Origin: an uncultured Actinomyces sp.
GTDB taxonomy: Bacteria > Actinomycetota > Actinomycetes > Actinomycetales > Actinomycetaceae
Direction of reading: 5' to 3'
Assembly: GCA_900541895.1 (NCBI GenBank)
Contig: UWSI01000001.1
Span: 1-64,000, forward strand
Length of the DNA stretch: 64,000 nt
Part shown: positions 46,648 to 54,689 of the stretch, one piece after another
How the letters are laid out: every line of letters starts with the position of its first letter
Numbering within the stretch: the first letter of the stretch is position 1
Notes under the pieces: generated by a model
Database searches by the model: none
What the model saw: only the letters and a program-made list of their open reading frames with translations
What the model was told of the DNA's origin: nothing
Translations under genes and position numbers: made by a program

Positions 46648-47555
46648 TGGTCTTCAGCCTTCCTCTGGAGTTTCTGGGAGGCAATGATGAATCCGAAAGT
46701 GATGAGGAAGAGGCAAACCGAGGCTGCATCGCCCTTACCTAAAGACCCGTATGTCGGATCGGTCCAGTCTCGGATGTACATAGTCAAGGTCTTTGTCGGG
46801 GAGGCACTTCCACCAAGGAGGTAGACCTCAGTGAAGATCTTGAGGCATCCAATGGTTGTGAGTGTCGCGACCAGGAACATCATGACTTTGACGCCCGGAA
46901 CAGTGACGGTGAAGAAACGACGGACGCTTCCCGCTCCGTCGAGTTCTGCAGCCTCGTAGAGGGACTTATCGACGTTCGCAAGAGCGGACAAGTAGAGAAT
47001 CATGTAGTAGGGCAGGCCCTGCCACAAGGTAATGAGCATGGCGCAGAAAAGGATCAGCCACTGATTCGAGAGGAAGGGGACCGTATCCATCCCCCAAGAG
47101 GTCAGGAGGTTATTGACGGGGCCTCTCTCATTGAGCAAGTAGCGCCACGCCAATGAGATGACGACCAGCGAGGAAACCGCCGGCAGATAGTAGAGCGCAC
47201 GGAAGAATCCGATTCCAGGAACATAGGACTTGACCAGGAGCGCAAGGAGAAGAGGGAGAAGCACCATTAGAGGGACAACGCAGACGGCGTAGATGAGCGA
47301 GTTACGAAGAGAACCCCAAAATTCCGGGTCGTTCAGAACGTATGTGTAGTTTTCGATCCCGATGAAGGAACCAATTTTCCTCAGCGGTTTTGTTTTTGTG
47401 AAAGAGACGAAAACCGTTGTGATGAAGGGATAGATGTAGAAAGTAATAATTGCCAAGACCGGGAGTGTAATCCAGATCCACGGCATCCATCCCGGGCGGA
47501 AACGCGCGGCCCCATTAAGAGATCGGCTTGGGGCGCGCCCTGTACGCGACGACAT
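46644..47555 (-). CDS. carbohydrate ABC transporter permease, MalF type
   Basis: The 303-residue permease has six predicted helices, an RFRPGWMPWIWITLPVLAII first helix and the EAA loop ANVDKSLYEAAELDGAGSVR near residue 195. It pairs with the MalG-type permease. It follows the binding-protein gene after a 74-base gap that holds a strong hairpin, an arrangement that usually makes the binding protein more abundant than the permeases. Confidence 0.94.
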   Translation of the reverse strand: MSSRTGRAPSRSLNGAARFRPGWMPWIWITLPVLAIITFYIYPFITTVFVSFTKTKPLRKIGSFIGIENYTYVLNDPEFWGSLRNSLIYAVCVVPLMVLLPLLLALLVKSYVPGIGFFRALYYLPAVSSLVVISLAWRYLLNERGPVNNLLTSWGMDTVPFLSNQWLILFCAMLITLWQGLPYYMILYLSALANVDKSLYEAAELDGAGSVRRFFTVTVPGVKVMMFLVATLTTIGCLKIFTEVYLLGGSASPTKTLTMYIRDWTDPTYGSLGKGDAASVCLFLITFGFIIASQKLQRKAEDQ

Positions 47556-47588
47556 TGTCAGGTCCTTCGGTGCTGTTCAAGGGTTTTG

Positions 47589-47618
47589 CCGGGGCGAAAC
47601 CGTAGTGTTTCGCCCCGA
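47589..47618 (-). terminator. intercistronic hairpin after the binding-protein gene
   Basis: Arms CCGGGGCGAAAC (47589-47600) and GTTTCGCCCCGA (47607-47618) form a 12-bp stem with one end mismatch and a CGTAGT loop, followed on the minus strand by CAAAACCC. Probably a partial terminator or mRNA 3'-end stabiliser. Confidence 0.75.
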
Positions 47619-47629
47619 CAAGGGTAAGA

Positions 47630-49045
47630 TCATTCGCCCAGAGCCTTGAGCTTCTTGTTCATCTGATCTTGTGCAGTCTTCAGAGCGGTCTTGGGGTCGA
47701 CCTCTCCACGGATTGCCTTGTTCACATTCTCAACGAGGCTGTCCTGAACAGCGCCGGTGGTGTAGAAGACGTCGGTGTAGGCCTCGGCGTCCTTTGCAGC
47801 CTTTGCGGCTTCCTCGTAGGCAGCCTTGAAGACCGGATCATTTGCGATCTCCGGCGGGTTAGCAACGAGCTTGTCAAGAGCAGTTGTTGCTGCCGGGAAG
47901 ATGATCGCACCACCGTCGTGGGTCCATGCGTATTCGTTCTCAGCGTTGGTGATCCATTCGGCAAACTTCATTGACAGAGGAGCGTTCTTGGTCGAGACGG
48001 ACACGCCGATGTACTGGCCTTCGAAGACCGGCTTGATTCCGGGGTTGGTCGGGAAGGGGCCGACACCGGTGTTGTTGTAGACGGTCGCGTTGTTTGCCTT
48101 GACGGACTTGAGGAAGGAGGCGTTCGGGGTACCGAATGCGAGGTTTCCATCCGCGTATGCCTTGCCCGGATCAGGTTCGCCGGTCAGCGAGTCCTTCGGG
48201 ATCGCACCGCTCTTGTAGAGCTCGGCGAGACGGGTCACGTACTTGATGGCCTGCTCATTGTCAGCAAAGTTGAACTCGGTCTTATCAGCGTTCATGAGGC
48301 TGACACCCATTCCGTGCAGCTGAGCGGTCATGTACCACTGCGGGGAACCGTAGATACCGTAGTCGCCCTTGCCATCCGCTCCGACCTTTGCAGCGTAGTC
48401 AAACATCTCTTCCATGGTCTTGGGAGAGGTGTTTTCATCCAAGCCTGCGCGCTTGAAAACTTCCTTGTTGTAGGTGGTGATGTAGGGGCCGAAGTACCAC
48501 GGGAGTGCGGTGTGGTGCTTGTTTGCGCCCAGCTCGGTCGAGCCCCAAATGGTCTTGACAAACTTGTCACCAATACCGGGAGCTTTCACGTCGAAGTCCA
48601 TGAGGAGGTTGGACTTTGACAGAGCCAGGATGGTAGAGGAAGGAACGTTCACAACGTCTGCCATCTGGCAGTTCGTTGCCTGAGCGGTAATGGTCTGATC
48701 GAATTCGGCGCCGCCCGCCTGGTCAGTCCACTTGATCTTGACACCGGGGTTTGCGTCCTCAAATTCCTTGATCTTCTTGGTGAAGAAGTCGCCGAAGTCG
48801 GTCTTGAGACCCTGAGTCTGGAAGGTGATTTCACCTTCGACCTTCGAGGTGTCGATCTTCGAATCATCGAGATTCGTTGCGGGAATATCGCAGGAAACAT
48901 CGGGCTTGGGGATTGAACCCGATGCAGATCCACCGCTTGCAGAACTTGAAGAAGAGTCGCTGCTGCCGTTCGAGCAGGCGCTCAATCCTAGAGTGCTTAC
49001 CATGGCCAGGGCGATGACACCAGCGGCCATCTTTTTCTTCAACAT
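47630..49045 (-). CDS. carbohydrate ABC transporter substrate-binding lipoprotein
   Basis: The 471-residue protein starts with a lipoprotein signal ending in LSAC near residue 24, then a Ser-rich linker and a family 1 (CUT1) solute-binding fold, with TFQTQGLKTDFGDFFTKKIKE near residue 75 and an aromatic-rich C-terminal half (W, Y residues likely at the sugar site). It captures the oligosaccharide outside the membrane for the two permeases. A palindrome at 49093-49113, 48 bases upstream, matches one beside the LacI gene, indicating LacI control. Confidence 0.94.
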   Translation of the reverse strand: MLKKKMAAGVIALAMVSTLGLSACSNGSSDSSSSSASGGSASGSIPKPDVSCDIPATNLDDSKIDTSKVEGEITFQTQGLKTDFGDFFTKKIKEFEDANPGVKIKWTDQAGGAEFDQTITAQATNCQMADVVNVPSSTILALSKSNLLMDFDVKAPGIGDKFVKTIWGSTELGANKHHTALPWYFGPYITTYNKEVFKRAGLDENTSPKTMEEMFDYAAKVGADGKGDYGIYGSPQWYMTAQLHGMGVSLMNADKTEFNFADNEQAIKYVTRLAELYKSGAIPKDSLTGEPDPGKAYADGNLAFGTPNASFLKSVKANNATVYNNTGVGPFPTNPGIKPVFEGQYIGVSVSTKNAPLSMKFAEWITNAENEYAWTHDGGAIIFPAATTALDKLVANPPEIANDPVFKAAYEEAAKAAKDAEAYTDVFYTTGAVQDSLVENVNKAIRGEVDPKTALKTAQDQMNKKLKALGE

Positions 49046-49092
49046 GCGAAACCTCCATTGGTTCGTGTCGTAGATCGATATAAATACCGAAT

Positions 49093-49113
49093 CACTAACT
49101 ATCTCGTGTTAGT
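49093..49113. promoter_or_regulatory. putative LacI-family operator upstream of the sugar transport operon
   Basis: CACTAAC and GTTAGT flank TATCTCGT. Read on the minus strand, ACTAACACG then TAGTTA matches the site at 52064-52084 at most positions. Both have TAAC-N8-GTTA. It lies just before the binding-protein gene start. Confidence 0.7.
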
Positions 49114-49169
49114 TGATAAGGCTAGGCTACCGTTGAGAAGCTAGCTTTACGTTGCATAGCGGACAATTG

Positions 49170-52013
49170 TTATAGATCCGTTACACAAACAATGAATTCG
49201 ATGGTCAGCGGATTCATCCGTGCACCGAATTCGGGGCGTGCATCCGGGCCACACGAGCGTGTCCCGATGCCATCTTGAATGGCGTCAAGCCAAACAAAAG
49301 TCCGATCTGAATGCGGCAAGTCTTCCCAGTGTCCCGCCTGGGCAAGCTCTTGCTCACTCCACGGCGAGGCGCTCCACCCCACCTCGCTTCGAGGAATGAT
49401 CGTGAATGCACAGTCCTCCCCGCGCAGCTCAAGAACCTTCAGTCCCGGTCGGTGCCCACCTTCTTGAGGCTTGACACCCACATCCCATAGATCTTCGAGT
49501 TCAGCGCACCCAAACCCATCTGGATTGACGCCGGGCATATCCGCATAAGCAATATCCGTCTCCCCCACCCACGAGGCCGTCCACCCCGTTCCCGGGATGC
49601 ACAAACGAACCCCTGCACGAGGGATGCGCTCGGGCCACTGTCCGTAGGGAGTCATGTCGACCTTAACCGCGAGGCAGTTGCCCGGCAGCGGAGCACCCAC
49701 AGATGCGCCTCCATCCTCTGCACCTACGGGAGTAAAACTCCAGCGAGCCTCAAGTCCAAACTGTGCAGCAGGCGGCGCCCAGCGTTCGACAAGCACCCGC
49801 TTTCCGTTCTCACGGGCGCATCCGTTCCAGGTTCTGCGCAGGAGATGCAAACGTGTCATTTCCCATCGCTGGGCGTGAGAGACTCCCCATTGACCGGTCC
49901 CCGTTCCCAGTGGACCCAAATCATCAGAGGAAATCCCCCAATAATCGACAGGACCGCGACCCCGATCGTTGTCCGTCGGTGCACGGTAAACACTGATCTC
50001 CGCCGCGATCACAAGCCCGCCCACGGACTCCACACGCCCTCGATCATCAAAGACGGCACTGCACTCGGCCTCGCCACAGGAGAGACGGGAAGAAGCTGAA
50101 CGAGCCAGCGCACGCAAGCGTTCCTCGGCCTCGCCACCCGATTTTTGCGAGCGCCCCTGAAGGATCGGCGCGTCAGGTGCGAGCGCGCGAATCCATGCCC
50201 AGGTCCCCGCGTAGGGACGCGAAAGCGCATCAACCAAGCCGTCGCAGACGAAATTTCCGTCGTGCACTAGCTCCCCGAAATCGCCACCGTAGGCAAGAGC
50301 GCGGCGCCCATCAGGAAGGGTGCGCCACAGCGCATGGTCACGCCACTCCCACACGAAGCCTCCAGCATGGCGAGGATGGCTCATTTGCTCGACATAAGCG
50401 GCCGCCCCACCGGGGCCAGTCCCCATCGCGTGGAGGTACTCACACATGATGTAGGGAGCGCTGCGGATACGTTCTTTCGCAGCGTCATCCACAGCCGCAC
50501 TTGCATGGCTCGGAACAGCAACCGGCGCATGCATATCCGTATCGTCGAGCACCGCAGCAACTTCTTCAAGTGTCGGGTACATCCGCGAGTAGATATCGAC
50601 GTACTCCATGGCATGGTCACCCTCGTAGTGGACGAGGGCGCGTCCGTGGGTGCGTTCACGGAGCCAACGCGCGGACCCTGCCAAGTTACGTCCCGTTCCG
50701 GATTCATTCCCCAGGCTCCAGCAGAAAATGCTGGCATGATTCTTGTCGCGTTCAAAAGCGCGTTCGGTGCGGTCAAGGTAGGAGGCTTCCCACCGCGGAT
50801 CGTCGGAGGGATTATCGATCCAGGTACGATTCCCCTCAAAACCGTGGGTTTCAATATCCCCCTCGAGCATAACCCACAGCCCAATTTCATCGGCCAGATC
50901 AAGAAGGCGCGGGTGAGGCGGGTAATGGGAGGTTCGGATCGCGTTGATTCCCATCGATTTCATGAGTTCAAGATCGGCGCGCGCAAATTCTTCACTGAAT
51001 ACCCGCCCTTCGTCGGCACGAATTTCATGGCGATTGACGCCATTAATCGTCAGCGGCTGCCCATTGGCATGCAGAACGCCATCGACGATTTCAACCCTTT
51101 GGAAGCCGAGGCGCAGGTGACGTTCTTCCGTTTTGCGGCCGCTCTCCCCCACCACTTGCACGCGTGCGGCGTAAAGTTGTGGCGATTGTGGGCTCCACGG
51201 CTCGACATTGCCGAGGCCAATGCTTTCACTCCGGTAGCGCCCGTCTTCCCCGCGCGAGAGAGTGAGCACCGAGGCGCCGAGGCCTTCGATGTCCAGGCTC
51301 GCTTCAAGCGTTTCGCTTTGCGCCCCGCGCACTCTGAGCTCAAGGGTCGCAAATCCTTGCCCGGCCTTGTAATCGGTATTGACCCACAGATCCTCAATGG
51401 AAAAGTCAGGAAGGTATCGCAGCGAAACTGAGCGGAAAATTCCGGGGAGCCACCACTGATCCTGATCTTCAAGATAGGATCCTGCGCTGAACTGATGAAC
51501 GCGAAGAGTCACCGTATTTTCACCGGGGACAAGCATCTGGGTGACGTCGAATTCATGGGCGAGGCGTGACCCGCGAGCCATTCCAATCCACTGGCCATTG
51601 ACCCAGACAATGATCTGGGATTCAACGCCCTCGAAGCGCAGACGGATCTGCCCTCCCTGCGAAAACCACGACTTGGGGCATGTGAAGCGGCGAGAATAGT
51701 CGCCGACAGGATTATCTTCCGGAGGGAAAGGCGGATCCACAGGGAAGGGGAAATCAACGTTGGTATAGGCGGGGGCACCCCAGCGTCCATCTCCTCTGAG
51801 AACCCAGTGGCTTGGGACATCGATCGTCTCTTCGCTTGATACGCGGGGAGAGGGACATGCCTCCTCGGGATTCGCACCGGGATTGGGATCAACGCGGTGA
51901 TAGGTGAAGGCCCAGCGGCCATCGAGGCTCATCTGCCCTGGATCATCAGCGAGATACGCACGAGCAGGAGAAAGTGCTCCCACACAGGGTGCGTATGAGG
52001 GCATAATTTTCAT
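49170..52013 (-). CDS. lacZ: beta-galactosidase, GH2 family
   Basis: The 947-residue cytoplasmic enzyme has the GH2 layout: sugar-binding and immunoglobulin-like domains, a TIM barrel, and a C-terminal beta-sandwich. NGVNRHEIRADEGRVF and INAIRTSHYPPHPRLLDLADE carry family signatures; the acid/base Glu is in CWSLGNESGTGRNL near residue 435 and the nucleophile Glu in YIMCEYLHAMGTG near 510. It hydrolyses terminal beta-galactose. The ATG at 52013 has AAAGG upstream. It is divergent from the lacI gene and separated from the transport operon, but both share the operator type. Confidence 0.93.
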   Translation of the reverse strand: MKIMPSYAPCVGALSPARAYLADDPGQMSLDGRWAFTYHRVDPNPGANPEEACPSPRVSSEETIDVPSHWVLRGDGRWGAPAYTNVDFPFPVDPPFPPEDNPVGDYSRRFTCPKSWFSQGGQIRLRFEGVESQIIVWVNGQWIGMARGSRLAHEFDVTQMLVPGENTVTLRVHQFSAGSYLEDQDQWWLPGIFRSVSLRYLPDFSIEDLWVNTDYKAGQGFATLELRVRGAQSETLEASLDIEGLGASVLTLSRGEDGRYRSESIGLGNVEPWSPQSPQLYAARVQVVGESGRKTEERHLRLGFQRVEIVDGVLHANGQPLTINGVNRHEIRADEGRVFSEEFARADLELMKSMGINAIRTSHYPPHPRLLDLADEIGLWVMLEGDIETHGFEGNRTWIDNPSDDPRWEASYLDRTERAFERDKNHASIFCWSLGNESGTGRNLAGSARWLRERTHGRALVHYEGDHAMEYVDIYSRMYPTLEEVAAVLDDTDMHAPVAVPSHASAAVDDAAKERIRSAPYIMCEYLHAMGTGPGGAAAYVEQMSHPRHAGGFVWEWRDHALWRTLPDGRRALAYGGDFGELVHDGNFVCDGLVDALSRPYAGTWAWIRALAPDAPILQGRSQKSGGEAEERLRALARSASSRLSCGEAECSAVFDDRGRVESVGGLVIAAEISVYRAPTDNDRGRGPVDYWGISSDDLGPLGTGTGQWGVSHAQRWEMTRLHLLRRTWNGCARENGKRVLVERWAPPAAQFGLEARWSFTPVGAEDGGASVGAPLPGNCLAVKVDMTPYGQWPERIPRAGVRLCIPGTGWTASWVGETDIAYADMPGVNPDGFGCAELEDLWDVGVKPQEGGHRPGLKVLELRGEDCAFTIIPRSEVGWSASPWSEQELAQAGHWEDLPHSDRTFVWLDAIQDGIGTRSCGPDARPEFGARMNPLTIEFIVCVTDL

Positions 52014-52063
52014 GATGAGCCTTTCAGGTGAGTCAACATTGAAACTCCTTGCAGTACACAAAG

Positions 52064-52084
52064 ACTAACACGTTATAGTTATTG
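52064..52084. promoter_or_regulatory. putative LacI-family operator between lacZ and the regulator
   Basis: ACTAACACG-TTA-TAGTTA followed by TTG has TAAC-N8-GTTA symmetry and matches the site at 49093-49113 in reverse. It lies in the 114-base divergent region between lacZ and the LacI-type regulator, so it likely controls both. Confidence 0.7.
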
Positions 52085-52127
52085 TGTTAACGCACTTTTA
52101 TTCCATCGCAGATCCGGAGCAGAAAGA

Positions 52128-53150
52128 ATGGAACGAGCAACGCGGGCCGATGTGGCCCGAGCAGCAGGAGTTGCTCCTTCGACGGTTTCTTTGGTACTGA
52201 ACGGCCGCGGACCGGAAGTGAAGATCGCACCGGCAACAATTCAGAGAGTCCAAGATGCAGCGCGAGACCTGAACTATATTCCTAACGCTGCTGCACGTTC
52301 ACTTCGGCGAGGCAGTTCTCGTCTGATCGCGCTGCTCATGGCAGAACTCCCAGATAATCCCTTCGTCCCGGTCGTTCACACGGTTCTCACAACCGCCATG
52401 ATCGAAATCCAAAAGCGCGGATATTTGCTTCTTCCCCTCTTCCAATCAAGTAATGACCCCTCAGACGCGCAGACAATTCGCTCCGTCTTAGGGGACACGC
52501 AATTAGCCGGGGTCATCCGCGAAACGACCTCCGCCGAGAGTTTTACCTCCACGCTTCTGGCAAACCTTGGTATTCCCATCGTTGCAATGTCGATGATTAA
52601 TACGGAAGACACCCAAGGAGCCAGCGCTCTCGTGAGCATTGACGAATGCGTGGGAGTGAAAGAAATCCTCAGCGATCATCTGAGCGCACAAAGACGCGGA
52701 CACGCAGTTTTTCTTGCAGGACCGAATACCAATCACTCACGCCAGCTCCCCCTTGAAGCCGCCTTCGGCGCGGGTTTCACTTTGCTTTCGCTTCCCGATT
52801 GGGATGCCTCGACCGCATACCAGGCAGCCCTACGCCTTCTCTCAGATAACCCGGATATCACCTTGATCGCCGTCGCCGATGACTCGCAGGCACCGGGCGT
52901 GTTCCAAGCCGCCATCGATCTTGATCGCCGCGTTCCACAAGACCTTTCCATCCTGGGATTTGGTAATCAAGAACCCGCGAGCAGCCAAGCCCTCGGCCTC
53001 ACAACCGTCGAGTGGCCGCTGCGCGAAATGACGCAGGGTGCCGTTGAGGCGGTGATTTCGGCGATCGAAAAGCCGCGCAAAGCAAAGAAAGTTGAGCGGC
53101 TCATCGTCCCCACTCGCGCGGTTTGGCGCTCTTCAGTCGCCCGTCCTTAG
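52128..53150 (+). CDS. LacI-family transcriptional regulator
   Basis: The 340-residue protein has an N-terminal LacI helix-turn-helix (TRADVARAAGVAPSTVSLVL then NGRGPEVKIAPATI) with the AARSLRRGSS hinge helix, and a periplasmic-binding-like effector domain (from about residue 60). It presumably represses lacZ and the fucoside transporter operon when the sugar is absent; the inducer is unknown. It is divergent from lacZ. Its last codons overlap the first bases of a decayed glmM copy at 53147, so this module ends exactly where a glmM gene once converged on it. Confidence 0.92.
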   Translation: MERATRADVARAAGVAPSTVSLVLNGRGPEVKIAPATIQRVQDAARDLNYIPNAAARSLRRGSSRLIALLMAELPDNPFVPVVHTVLTTAMIEIQKRGYLLLPLFQSSNDPSDAQTIRSVLGDTQLAGVIRETTSAESFTSTLLANLGIPIVAMSMINTEDTQGASALVSIDECVGVKEILSDHLSAQRRGHAVFLAGPNTNHSRQLPLEAAFGAGFTLLSLPDWDASTAYQAALRLLSDNPDITLIAVADDSQAPGVFQAAIDLDRRVPQDLSILGFGNQEPASSQALGLTTVEWPLREMTQGAVEAVISAIEKPRKAKKVERLIVPTRAVWRSSVARP

Positions 53151-53258
53151 AGCGACAGGCTTTCCTTCACCACGTCAGCCAGGCGTGAGGCTACGCCATC
53201 AGCTTGCGCCTGCGTCGCTGCCTCGACCATGACGCGAACCAAGGGCTCGGTGCCGGAG
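53147..53258 (-). pseudogene. 3' remnant of a second glmM copy
   Basis: The minus strand reads SGTEPLVRVMVEAATQAQAD and on to ADVVKESLSL, stop, the end of GlmM. Against the resident gene (ending ENLAL) it carries several silent and two coding differences, but an internal 70-bp core is identical. Everything upstream of SGTEP is missing, replaced by coaA sequence. Confidence 0.9.
53172..53241. repeat. 70-bp direct repeat, copy 1 (glmM 3' end)
   Basis: Identical to 58834-58903 in the same orientation; the two copies flank the sialic-acid module. Outside the 70 bp the two glmM ends differ at scattered positions. Confidence 0.9.
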
Positions 53259-53262
53259 GGAG

Positions 53263-53445
53263 TGAAGAATCTCCCTTCGATTACTTCTCGCGAGAACAGT
53301 GGGACCAACTTGCTGATCGTTCTCCCCTCCCCCTCACTCACAACGACCTTTCGCGTTTAGCATCCCTTGGCGATCCCATCGATATTGCCGAGGTCGACGC
53401 AATCTACCGACCGCTGACCGACGCTCAAGCCGAGGCGACGTGCGT
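53263..53445 (+). pseudogene. internally deleted coaA fragment
   Basis: Bases 53263-53420 are identical to 43338-43495 in coaA (SPFDYFSREQ... to TYRPLT). The fragment then jumps at CTGACCG to a sequence (ACGCTCAAGCCGAGGCGAC) that resembles, with several differences, the DAQAEAT region near 44110 of coaA. The jump point CTGACCG occurs at both places in the resident gene, which fits a deletion or recombination at short homology. The P-loop and catalytic centre are gone. Confidence 0.9.
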
Positions 53446-53454
53446 GGGGACCAC

Positions 53455-53610
53455 AACCTCGGTGTGGGGATCGCTCTCGTCGAGGTCGGCGGCGACTTCC
53501 TCTAGGGCCGGCTACATGCGCGAGTAGATGTCCGTGTATTCGAGGGCATGACCACCCTCGCAGTGGACGATCACTCGGGAACCGCTGCGCTCGTGGACCC
53601 ATCGACCGGC
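53455..53610 (-). pseudogene. fragment of a GH2 glycosidase gene
   Basis: On the minus strand the bases translate to RVIVHCEGGHALEYTDIYSR and, after an in-frame stop, PALEEVAADLDESD. This parallels ALVHYEGDHAMEYVDIYSRM in the lacZ of this window (near 50545-50650) but is clearly diverged, so it comes from a different GH2 gene. Only about 150 bases remain, with an internal stop. Confidence 0.75.
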
Positions 53611-53645
53611 AAAAGAAGCGGGCGGGCGGTGCTTGATACAACACA

Positions 53646-53681
53646 GGGAGGGGTGGATGCCGCCTGGCATCCGCCCCTCCC
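53646..53681. terminator. hairpin before the DUF4862 gene end
   Basis: A 16-bp stem GGGAGGGGTGGATGCC (53646-53661) with one mismatch, loop GCCT, complement 53666-53681. It lies after the sialic-acid operon's last gene on the minus strand and would terminate it. Bases 53611-53755 hold no gene. Confidence 0.85.
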
Positions 53682-53754
53682 TCACACTTGTACCTCGCTC
53701 CGGACACCTCCCACACGCTCACAAAATGCGGGAACGCACCCAGAGGCGCCGCTA

Positions 53755-54689
53755 TTAATCGCCGAGGCCGCAGGCCCGGTAGATGTTGGTCAGCATGGCC
53801 AGGCGCTGCTCGAGAGACGCATCCTTGGGGACGCAGACCTTCGCGCCGAGGTACTTGGCACCACCCTCGATGGCCGCCTGCGCACAGCGAGCGATCTCGG
53901 CCTCATCCATGAGCGAGGTCGGCTCATCGGCTTGCGCGGGCAGGTGACCGTCGATCCACGAGTATCCGTACTGGGTTTCCTCCGGGCCTGCGCCCGAGAA
54001 GATGATCCCGTCCAGGACGCCACGCTTGCCAGCCTCGAGTACGTGCTCGTACGCAGTGTTTGCGCTGCGGCCCTCCACGGCGGAACGTCCCCAGTTGAGG
54101 TGAATACCGATGCCAACCTCGGAGGCGATGCCGATCTCGGATTCGAGGGACAGGAAGCCCTTCTCGGGGTTCTGCTCGGGCACGAACTTATCGCAGTGCT
54201 CAATAACGAGGCGAGCCCCACACCAGTCCCAGGTGGCCAGCTCAGCGAGTGAACTCTTGAAAGCGTCCTCCTGGGCCAGGCGCGTGGGCGCCGAGTGCAA
54301 CTGCACGCGGGCGACCAGCTGGCGGCCCGCTCGCTCACACAGGGCAGCAAGGTCGTCACGCAGCGCGCGGGTGAAGTCAAGAGCGGCGGCGCGACCCGCG
54401 CCGTCGGCGCCGGAGCACAAGGATGATCGGGCGAGGCCAAGCCGAAGTTCTCGTTCTTCCACACGTTCTGCATGGTGCCGGGGATCGCAGTGATCGTGTT
54501 GAAGTCCCAGTGTGCAGCCAGGTGGCTGGCCAGGAGCTCGCCTTCGGTGGCAAGCTGACCCGGGTAGGGCATCTCGACGCCGCTCACCCACGGCTGATCC
54601 GCAAGGAGGCGGTAATAGTCAGCCTCCAGCTCCTGTACCGGATGCGACGCGTACGCGCCGATAACGAAAGGAAGTGTCATGGCGATCAT
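53755..54689 (-). pseudogene. DUF4862 (sugar isomerase/epimerase-like) gene with a frameshift
   Basis: One frame gives the N-terminal part (MTLPFVIGAYASHP to ENFGLASPD, about 85 residues) and another gives the rest (GAGRAAALDFTRALRDDLAA to NIYRACGLGD). Joined, the product of about 305 residues is a TIM-barrel, sugar-phosphate-isomerase-like protein of the DUF4862 type, which in actinobacteria accompanies sugar and sialic-acid catabolic genes; exact reaction unknown. The break lies between about 54407 and 54427 and needs one added base. The start ATG overlaps the transporter stop as ATGA, so it is the second gene of the operon. Confidence 0.7.
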
